The notes beneath the pieces are model-generated. The model saw only the letters and a list, made by a program, of their open reading frames with translations, made no database searches and was not told the DNA's origin. A stretch of 64,000 nucleotides of DNA, taken from positions 13,516,001 through 13,580,000 of the forward strand of contig NC_003284.9 of the NCBI RefSeq assembly GCF_000002985.6, given 5' to 3'. Each line of letters starts with the position of its first letter. Position 1 is the stretch's first letter. The translations under genes were made by a program, and so were the position numbers. Origin of the DNA: Caenorhabditis elegans. Lineage: Eukaryota; Nematoda; Chromadorea; Rhabditida; Rhabditidae. Below, piece after piece: positions 53,900-64,000 of this stretch.

Positions 53900-56800
53900 G
53901 AAGACATCTGGGTTAACTTTCCGCTCTCATTCCTGAATTTGTGATTGTTTCAACCTGAAAAAAGTCATTTTGATTTAAAGTGGAAAATTGAAAAGGATAG
54001 CGAATGAAATAAAATAGAAATGGAAAAAAGGATATTATATAAATAGCAGATTGCCTAGATTTAGATATTTCTCTACCTACGTATTCTTCCTTCCCATTTC
54101 CTGCTTAAGCTGAACTTCAAGAATCAGAATGATGTAATCAACGCTGAAATTTGGGAGCAAGTCCAAAAAACTATACTGTGCAAGATGGGGAGAGTTAAGT
54201 GTATAAATTGTAAAGAAAAAATCAGTTAAACCAGAAAGATTTAAACGAAAATCTTGACTCGTGTATTAATTATTTAAATTAATGAATAGTAGTAAGAAAT
54301 AGATGGTTTTAAAGCATATCTGCGTATTCAAATAAGACAATGAACTAATAGAGTGCGAGCACAGATAATAAATCCCATTGGCATTTGTCTGAAACTATCC
54401 GTCATTGATACCATATTACAAATATTGCAGAGGCTATTGAATGCCAAAGACTAAGAGGAAATTTTAAAACATGTTAAAATTTCGAAAAATGGCATTGCAA
54501 ACTAAAAGTACAAACCGAAGATATTTAGCTTTCATTTCATTTTGATGATTTTATAGAAACCTACCTGCAAAAAAAAAAGAATAATGTGAGTTTTATAGAA
54601 CTTCAATAGTGGTTAACGTTGTTGTAAAGTGAGAAGTACCTAATTCAAAAAATTTTATATCTCACCAAAAACTACAAAAAGAAGCTTCAGTTTCAATTTC
54701 AAAGTATAGTCTAAAAGCGGATGCATAAAATGATTCATGCCGCTTTACATTTCCCTCATTTTTCCCAGCACCAAAAACGACACGCAAAATAGTGGGTTTT
54801 TGAAGTAGGAGGTCCGTCAGGTTGTATTCTCAAAAAAAAAAAGAAACATCTGTGCTCAGATTGGGAAATGTTGGAATGTGAATATTATTCGAGAGAAGTG
54901 TGAAGGAAATAATTGTTGTGACCATTGGTCAGAACATTTGTAGTTCAGTTCCCATTTTGCATATTGGGGAGTTCGAATAAAGTAGTTATTTTGCTTTACT
55001 TGAAAATTTAAAAAAGTTCTAGTGTTTTCTCTAATATTTTTAAATTAACTCTATTTGATATACCCTAAGATTAACCCAACTTTATATTTCGCATTTTAAA
55101 ACCCCGAAAAGTAGATGAAAGAATTCAAAAAGCGTTTCCTAAAGCTTTCAGAAATCAGACAACATCAAACATTTTTTAGTTGGTAAATTAAGAAGAATGA
55201 ACAATGAGGCAGACACAAAACCGCCGCGCGGACTGGCAAAGGAGGGATTGGAAGCTCAAATTTCGTTGCGTTGTCTTCATTCAAATCTCACCCCTCCCCA
55301 CTATTTTGTTTTTTTCTATAGTTTTTCCTTTTTCTGGTTTAATGAAAAGTTTAAAACATCAATTTAATCATCGAGATTATATTTTATTAAAAAGGTTTTT
55401 TTTAATCATTTGAAGAAAAACATTAAATCCATGAGATGAGGTTTTATAACATTGATCACAAATTTCTGAATATTCTGGTAATAAAAAAAAAGAAAGGCTC
55501 ATTGAAAGAATCCTTGCAATATTTTGATATATTGAGTCAGAAAGAAGAATAAGTCGTTTTGTTTTGTTTAGCTCTGATCAATAATCTTGGAAGAAAATGG
55601 CGAGACAAGCGGTCAGGTGAAAAGAAAAGGAATCTATCGAAAAAAGGAAAATCCCCTCCGTCTGCTCATCCGACTAACAAAAATCCGTGAGGCACAAAAA
55701 ATCAAAGCAGAAAGTTTTTATTCGCTTGCCCATAAAGGATTTGGATGCTATAGTTACTGATAATCAGGAAGAAATATTCAGAGAAGGAAATGGTAAAAAA
55801 GAACATTTGATGAAAAAATAAGAGGAAAAATAACTTTTTCATAATGGAATCTAAAAATGGCAAAATTAATAAACCAATTAAATAACACCCTATTTTTAAT
55901 GTCATCATAATCAACATTTTTTAAACTTTGCTCTAACTTTTGTACTACTGTAATTTAATAAAACTGTGTATGGTATTTCAACCATGAATATCAAAAACTA
56001 TATTTTCAAGTCTCTGAATGTACAAATGAGTGTCACAGAATGTATTTCCATAATGTACGGTGTTTTAATACACAAACACCGAAAAAACTATTCAAATATT
56101 AAGTATAGTTAAACACTTAAATTTCAGGAATTTTCTGTTCAGTAACAATTTAAAAATATTTCAATAATCAGGCATTATTTATTTGAGTAACAATTCTTGT
56201 TTTAAACCAGGTACAAAAAACTTTCAAAACGTGCAGCTGTAAAAATAAAGTCAGCTCTAATTACAGCTTTGTTCCTTACAAAGTGCAACATGCAATTTTT
56301 GTCTTAGTTTAAATGCATTTCCTGGTGTACCAAATTCATATGAAAAAATCCCAGTCATCGGGAATATGAGAAGAATGTTAGGAAAAAAGACGCAAAAAAT
56401 TGAACAAATTACCGAGACAAAGGCTTTATTCTGGCTAATTTAGTAAGGACATCTTTTAAAGAAGCTGAGATTTTTTTAGATTCAGAAACTGATCAAAAAA
56501 ATAATGTGGAAAATTGTTAGGATGGGAAGAGAAAATGCATATGTGAAATGGAGAAATCAGATATTTAAAAAATTGGTTCAAAATTGGCAAATTAAGGATA
56601 AATAGTCAATAAAAAAGGACTGTACTTTTCAGATTTTACTCTAAATTTAAACCTTCAAAGGAAAAGTGCACACACTTGAAAATTGATTGAACTTTTTTCA
56701 AATTTCGTCTGTAGGGACACTCTTGCTCTAAAAAAAAACTTAGACTCACTTTGATATTCATGCTCATCAATGGTTTTGGGTTCAAACATTCTTTTATTTT

Positions 56801-59062
56801 AACCGTCTTCTGACTCTGTGTCGTACTGCAACAAACTGCCAAGGAAAAGTGCACGTAGAGTTAGAAAACATAAAAGGAAAAAGGGAAGGTTATTGAAACT
56901 GGATCCAATTAATTGGGGAAGAGAAACTAAGGCTTCGCAGTATTCACCACCAAACTACCACTGAGAGTTGTGCGCACATCGTTTCGAGTTTCACTTCTGC
57001 GCCAGTGGAAGGCGTACGGAAATGATAGTTTTTGTATTTTCGTTACAGATGGCGAAATGGAAAAGAAAATAAGATTCTCACTTTTGCGCAAAAAGAAAAT
57101 ACAAAAAAGCTTGGTGGTTTTAAAATGTTTTTCAAGTGAAATTGGAAATTTTGTTTTCATGAAATTTGTTTAGTTCTGAAATTAGACAACATGTCACGGA
57201 GGGCTTCAAAGGTGTACGACTGAACTGAAATTTCAGAATTCAGTTTTAGTCGTAATTATTAGTATTTCAATTTGAAAAAAAAAAATTTTTTAAACGAGAA
57301 TAGTCAAAATGTTACAGGACTGTTTGAAATTGCACTTCAAAACTGAAAATTAACTATTTTGACCATTTTGGCGGTGGCCATATATTGAACAAAAAAAAAC
57401 AGTGTCAAGTGATGCATTCTTCAAATAAAAAATGATTTGAGAGGCAACTTTTTTGAAAAATTTGAAATTGAATTCACAAGTGCAGAGTTGGTTTGTATAG
57501 TTTTGTAATTGTTTTTTTTAACAGAAAATTGCAAGGGTGTACTTTTCTATGGGATTATTAATTAAAAGTGTTAGACGTGAAAAAAAACCGAGAACACGAT
57601 TATGTACGTTATTTAATGCAACTTAAAGTAAAGTATGAGGAGAGTATAAAAATATCGATAAAATAGAAAAATACCAAACGTGAGAAAGACATTTATTAAT
57701 AAAATTGATACTTATTGTATGAATGTTTCCATACTTTTAAGTTTTCATTTAAGTTACTGTGGTATTTAAGAAATGAATCCAACGAATCAAAAAATTATCT
57801 GTAACTGATTATTTTAAATAAATGTGATTTTTTATATGCATTTTGCTAAAAAATTACTATAAATAAAATATAATATTATATGATTTACTTATGAACAAAA
57901 CAAAAAGAAAAGTGAAAAAGTGAATAGCGACCTATTGAATAAGAAAAGAGCACGAAAAACCGGAGTCTACTTCAGATTTTCTGTTCATCCCCTCTCTTTT
58001 TCTATAAGATGATATGGATCTTTAGCCGAAGAATATACACTTCAAAATAATAAAATTGTGATTTTTGAACCTGCATTTAAATGTTCGATTGAAAAAAAGT
58101 ATTGAGTGAGAAAAGTTTAATAGTTGTAGTAAATGTGTGTAATCTAATAATCTTTATCCCATCGATGAGCCCAAAGATGTGTCATGTGGTCATGGAGATT
58201 AATGAAAATGCGAAGAGGCTCGGCCGACAAAACGAATCCTTCCTTAATCTGACAAGATTTGAGCGTCCAAGTGTCTGTGTGTGCGTTTGACGAAAAGGTG
58301 CGCAAGTGTGTGTGTGTGCCTATCAGCGACTATGTCCATTTAAAGAGAATAGTGGAATGATTTTGGGATGGAGAAGTGTGTGATGAGGAGACACATACGT
58401 ATTCACATACATACAAATCGCATAAGAAATAGAGTAATTTCCCATGGAGTTGGTTGGGGTGGGGGGAATTGGGAGTGGAATGTGTGCTCTGGCTCGATTT
58501 CTTTACCTAATCATACTCTATTGTCCGAATTGTCCATTATGCACTTTAACTGAACATACTGATCAGAGGTAGGAATTAGTGAAAGATATGTGAAGATCAG
58601 AAAATTCTAAAATGGAATAGTTTTGATTTTCAAAATGAAAATTTGCCTCGGTGTCTTTTTGCCAGCTCTCACAAATGGGCCAAAACCATAGCACTGCATA
58701 TGATCACTGATTGATCTCTATCAAAAAATTATTAATGACTATAATTTTCTGAACATATTTAAAAACCTCATCAGAAATTTATTTGGAGTGCTCCAAAACA
58801 TCAAAAAATTAGAATTAAAATATTCTAGAAAATAGATGATTAACGTGAAAAGTGATAAAACTACTGTATTCGTAAAAAGTTTTTATCCGCGGTTATACTT
58901 TTTTAAAGAATTTGCCAACATGTTCTATTTTTCACTTAATAATTCTAAAGAATTTTAAGAAAATATTTATATGTTTCTGTGAACGTAATATTTTTAATAT
59001 TCCGCAAAAACATTATACCACTCTTAAAAATACTTATCAATAATTCTAATATTATTGGATTT

Positions 59063-60064
59063 CCAGGCGCCCTTTTTTGGTATCGCTAGATATGTTTAAA
59101 GTGCCAAAATTGCTTGCAAAAATGAATTTTTTAACTTTGAGTGGCGCTAACTTGAGGTACGTGAAAGATACAAAAATGTAATCAATTACAATATTAACGA
59201 ACGCATCAATAGCTACATTTTATCAGCTGATCACTTTTTTGTATATGCACTGGTTGCTGAGCTACGATGAGTTTTAGTGGAGCTGGTCCAATTTTTCAAA
59301 ACCTCTTTCTTTTCACTCTATGACCCGTAACTCCAAAACCAGTGGACCGATCGAAAAATGTTTAACTAACAAAACATTTATCTGTTTATTATGAACATTT
59401 TCCAATTAAAAATATTTTAATGTACCCCATGCTGGCAAAGATATGCGTCCTTTAAAGAAACATGTGGAAATTTGTAAAAAATTTCGAAAAAAATTTTGAA
59501 AAAAATTGAAAAAAAAATTTTTCTTAGAAAAACTTCTAAATACTTTTGAATAACAATGTGTGCCTGCTAACTACAAAATGGCATTTATTTTTACTAGTGC
59601 TACTTTTATGGAGAGAAAAAATCAATTATTGAACAATTTTCCTATTTTTTCAAAACTATGTGTATTACCTTTTTTGATAGCTTTTAACTTTGCAAACATG
59701 AGTAACATACAAAATGTACAAATGTTCAAATGTTTATTATGAACAGATTAATGTTTTGTTAGTTGAACATTTTTCGATCGGTCAACTGGTTTCGGAGTTA
59801 CGGGCCATATAGTGAAAAAAAGGAGTTTTGAAAAATTTGACCAGCTCCACTAAAACTCATCGTAGCTCAGCAACCAGTGCATATACGAAAAAGTCGTTAA
59901 CTGATAAAATGTAGCTATTGATGCGTTCGTTAATATTGAAGTTGATTATATTTTTGTATATTTCACGTACCTCAAGTTAGCGCCACTCAAAGTTAAAAAA
60001 GTCATTTTTGCAAGCAATTTTGGCACTTTAAACATATCTAGCGATACCAAAAAAGGGCGCCTGG
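59063..60064. mobile_element. 1-kb foldback palindrome
   Basis: The left arm (59063-59402) begins CCAGGCGCCCTTTTTTGG and is the near-exact reverse complement of the right arm (about 59726-60064), which ends CCAAAAAAGGGCGCCTGG. Blocks such as CTGAGCTACGATGAGTTTTA and its complement confirm the pairing along the arms. About 320 bp of AT-rich loop lie between. There is no coding capacity. Confidence 0.92.
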
Positions 60065-61921
60065 AGCTGTTATTGCACAATTGTAATTAACTAACTGTCT
60101 AATACTTCAAGGCATGTAAACTTTTTGGTTTCACGAAGAAATGAAAAAATCGAAAAAAAAATTTTTTTTCGTTGTCACAGTTTTGAGCTGGAAATATTCT
60201 TAAAGGTGCCTGATATGGCTAATATTAATAGGCTTGTCATTGCTAACAGTCTTCTATATAACTACAAAAAAACATTTAAGAAATAATCAAAATTGAGAAA
60301 AAACGACAAAACTTATTCCTTGACCTAATATTTTTACCATGTCGAACGAGTGAAAAATGTTTGTATTCAAAATTTGAGCATGAATGAGTCAAATGTTTTG
60401 TTAGAAAATTTCTGAAAGAGATATGAAAAACCAATAATTTAAATTTGAAAATCCGCAACAAACAACAGTTTTAATCGTGTTATTTTTGTTAAGCACTAAT
60501 AGCTCTAATTTTAAAATTAAGCTAAAAAAAACACTGTGAAAATGTAACTAATTGGGTTCTAAAAACGTGAAACGTCAAAAAGTAAAAATTTGGTAACGAA
60601 CAAGACGGGTTTCCTGGTTTTCTCTGCAGATAAATGGTTGACCGAGTTCTGGAGTTTTCTAGGCCACGTAGTGAAAACCGCTCGGTGTATCTTTGAAAAT
60701 TTAGTTGTAACTTAAAGCTTGAGTTTGAATTCTGAATTTTAAAAAATTAGTTATCTAAATTTAAAAATTTTGAACGTAGTATGTAGATGTCATATTTGAA
60801 GTCACACAATATTGACGCTATTGCAAAAATTATTCTTCAATTTATTGTCACTTCTCCATAACATTTTTTAGGAAGTGAAAAATAAAAACACACTTCATTC
60901 ATCATCATTAACATAATCATCATGACGGTCACTAAAAGCTAAGGTCGTATTGTTCTACGAATACAGCTCGATCTCTTATTTTTCCTCCTCCAAAAACAAA
61001 CTCATTTTTCACGAAGAAGCATAAGGAAATTTTGCATTCGAAATAAGCGTTCTTATTCTTTTTCTCTCATTTTCTTAGCCAACCAAAATAAATGGATTGT
61101 ACAAAGTGGTGAGACGATGCAGTATATTAGAGAAGGTCTTATTTTGGAAGGCTAACAAAATAAAACGGAAAGCAAAAAAAAAAATGAACACGTACTTTCC
61201 ATGTGAGTTTCGACAAAAAAATTGTAAATAGTGGAAAAAAATACCAAAGATTTCTCTAGCTGCTTTCTAAATCTCAGAATTTTGAAACATGGGAAATTTG
61301 GACGAGAGGGGGGGGGGGGGTGGCTGGAGCACGAGGAAAGAAGCCTTTCTTGATTATGAATTTTTGAGCGGGCGGTGGTGTAGACACGCAACAAAAAAAT
61401 AGAAAATATCAAAGTGCTGAGCTGAAATCAAAGAAGCAAATGATAGTTATCATCCTGACATCGGGTTTTAAATTTTGAACCGGTTAACATGATGGATTAT
61501 CATAATGAAACACTTCAAATAAAAATAGATTTGAATGAATTTCAATGAAAGTCTTAATGTTGCGTGTTTGAATCGTTCCACTGTTTAGATCAGATAATCA
61601 AAAGTATAATCCAAAATACAAAGAGAAAGTATTTAAATTTAAGAGTACACTCTTATAAGCACGGTTTTAACAGTTTTCTCACTAACAATAATTTGGAAAA
61701 TGTCTTCGTTTCTTTTGTATTTTTACAACCTGTTTTTGCAACGAACATTTTTGATTTTTTAAAGCATTGAATCTGTTCAGAGTTCAAGAAAAGCAACAAA
61801 GTGAGTTTTTTTCTGAATAATATTTGGAACAAAGTTAAACCCTTCAATTTTATATGTTTAAACAAAAAAAAACTGAAATGACTAAAACAATACTCATAAT
61901 TAATGTTATCAAAGTAAATTG

Positions 61922-62041
<120 letters not shown>

Positions 62042-62812
62042 CACAAAAACCGAAGACATTATTGAAAGAACAAATGAAAACGGATCGAGGAGGATGAGAG
62101 TGAAAAAATGATGAAAATAATTCATAACGTTCGCATCGTCTCCATTATTCTTTTCTCTTTGCAGTTTTGCATCGACTTTTTGGTTTTTGTCTATTTGCAT
62201 CACAGAGATTTGTAGCTTGTATTGCGTAAATTTTGATCTACTTTTCTGATTTAACTTGTCTGCCTTGCTTAGTCGACGTGATTATTGAAGTTTAAACAGA
62301 TATAAAAGTTAGCTTTCTATAATTGAAATTTTGGAATTCAGATTTTGAATTTTGGCCAACAACTACTTGTACAAATGTAAAGTAGAATGAGATAGCTCAA
62401 GTTTTAAGGTATTAGGTTTTGCGATATTTTACGAAAAAAATTATCAAACCGAAAAAGATTGCAAAATATCGCGGTGCGTATTGTTTGCAAGTGTTTACTA
62501 TATCTGAATTAATGACCAAACCTTAACTTATAAATATTGAAAGAAATTCAATTTTTGAAAAAAAGGTTTACATGGTTCATAAAACAGTGAAGCTTGACAC
62601 TAATTCATAACTTTTTTCTTAAAACATCAATTACAAACTCAATTTGTACCGTGCATAGTTTGCACCTCCTTTCCAATGATCAAAAACTGGCAACGCCAGT
62701 GGCAATAAACGCTTTTATCACGTTTTGGTCTTTTATCTCGAAAATTTGCTGGTATCAATATTTTATTGACTTCCACTTTTTGTTAAAACAGTCTACTTGA
62801 ACTGTTAGAAAC

Positions 62813-64000
62813 ATGCTATTAAAGTCGACGATTTTTCTATTTTTCCTGGATATTGTGCATGCTCAGATTGGAGCTCGTGAGTTGCTAGATTTTAAAAAGT
62901 TTTCTCTAATCACTTTCTAATTCATATATTTCAGAATGCCAATCCAGAACAGTAAATGTTACTTCAATACAAGGTACAATACCATATCCATCTGTGAATT
63001 TAGTGAAAATTGACCAATGGGAGTCTTGCTATTACAACGTAATACTTTTTTTTGTTCATCAAATTTTTATCCAACCCTATATTTCCAGTTCATTATCCCA
63101 TTGGGCTACGCTTTGCAATTTCAAATTTCATACACAATGGACAAAGGGGATGTTTTAACAATAACAAACAGTCTAGGAGTTACTGTGGGGTGAGTATATT
63201 GTACTCCGAAAAACGAATTCTTTCAAAAAAAATTCAGATTCACAAACTTTACGGGTGTTCAAAAAGACGTGTACTGGTGCACAGCGGGAGATTCCACTCT
63301 CAGAGTAACTTCCTTTTCCGGAAATCTTGCATTTCTGATTTCATACCAGTTTTACTCATGTGAGTCGGGCTATGAGAAAGATGGTTTCAAAATGTTTACC
63401 ATGCCAAAAGTACTTAAGAAATTAAAAAAAAACAATTGCGATCAGTTTGATATTAATCGAAATATATAAGGAGATTACCGGTACAAAAATGTTTGTTCTC
63501 TTAATGTCAATGAGGGATAACATTTTTGGAAGAGATAGGAAACTATCTTGCGGTTAAAAATTCAAATGTATATTTTATTTTTGTTTGAAAACCCAAAAAG
63601 TAACTGTACAACTCTGCGATCAAATATCTTTACCTTGCTATTATCTAATATGAATTGACAAATGAAAATTGGATTTATTTTCAGTGAAGTCATATTTCCC
63701 TCTCATGAGGTACAGTGGAGACTACTTCCAGGTTTCTCAAATTCCTCCGGCTCAATACTTGATCTTTTATGGATCCAAGGTATGTGTTCATATGTTGAGA
63801 AAGGTTTTGAATAGCTTTGTATTCTTTTTTTTCATGGTAATGAATAATAAATAAAATGCTCACAATTCAGCTTGCCTTGACTCTGGCTGCTAACACTGCT
63901 GCGGAATCACTCAAAAATCTCGATCGGTATATGCTTTATATTGGAACTGATGTGATGCAGTATCCAGCAAGTGGAACTCTTGCAGATTTGATAAATGGGA
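62813..64000 (+). CDS. Secreted CUB-like domain protein, 3' truncated by window
   Basis: Exons 62813-62876, 62935-63038, 63089-63189, 63238-63359, 63685-63779 and 63871 onward join in frame. The gene continues past 64000, so only about 205 residues are visible. A signal peptide (MLLKSTIFLFFLDIVHAQ) is followed by a CUB-like (CUB_2 type) module: a Cys at about 23, ESCYYNFIIPLGYALQFQIS, DVLTITNSLGVTVGF, VYWCTAGDSTLRVTSFSGN and FLISYQFYS. A further region follows (YFPLMRYSGDYFQV, PPAQYLIFYGSK, LALTLAANTAAESLKNLDRY). CUB-like proteins of this group are expanded in nematodes and often expressed in the intestine or induced by pathogens. Domain assignment is by pattern, not search. Confidence 0.8.

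Noticed and set aside
56750-56850. Exon-like segment on the minus strand with acceptor, ATG (MFEPKTIDEHEYQ) and GTGAGT donor
   Set aside because: Every nearby acceptor I tried leads to a stop within a few codons. It could be an untranslated first exon of the Cys-rich gene, but nothing in the sequence proves it.

Overview
This window is nuclear DNA of a Caenorhabditis nematode, almost certainly C. elegans. It is AT-rich, has short GT-AG introns with TTTCAG-type acceptors, and several acceptors sit right next to start codons, as at SL trans-splice sites. The order of recognisable genes (cdk-4, pab-2, acr-12, cah-4, odr-1) matches what I recall of X-chromosome cosmids F18H3 and R01E6. That placement is from memory, not a search. 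I spliced eleven protein-coding genes by hand. Ten are complete and one runs off the right end.

Layout. 51-2904 (-): cdk-4, a cell-cycle kinase. 3663-5400 (+): an SPRYD7-type SPRY protein. 7205-9819 (-): pab-2, a poly(A)-binding protein. 13102-15522 (+): a coiled-coil protein with a BFR1-like feel. 17043-20312 (+): acr-12, an ACR-8-group nicotinic receptor alpha subunit. 21046-21957 (+): a small secreted His/Gly/Tyr-rich protein with its own TATA box. 25435-28372 (+): cah-4, an alpha-carbonic anhydrase with three possible first exons. 28822-34824 (-): odr-1, a receptor guanylyl cyclase convergent with cah-4. 36561-40156 (-): an N-myristoylation-motif globin (probably glb-20). 49617-50437 (-): a secreted pepsin-inhibitor-3-like protein. 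51441-53899 (-): a Cys-rich, probably GPI-anchored nematode protein. 62813-end (+): a secreted CUB-like protein, cut by the window edge.

The genes do not form one pathway or an obvious operon. acr-12, odr-1 and perhaps the globin are neuronal or sensory; cdk-4 and pab-2 are housekeeping or germline genes. Long gene-poor stretches (21.96-25.4, 40.2-49.6 and 53.9-62.8 kb) hold promoter sequence and repeats. The repeats are a 1-kb foldback palindrome, three MITE-like terminal-inverted-repeat elements, a 15-bp minisatellite, long (AC)n and (TTC)n tracts, a 155-bp duplication, and two related GC-rich relics of a helix-turn-helix (transposase-like) coding sequence lying in introns of two different genes.

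No undescribed multi-gene system is evident. The points most worth checking are the paired HTH relics, the replaced metal-site residues in ODR-1, the interchangeable cah-4 first exons, and the acylation-motif globin with its long upstream region.
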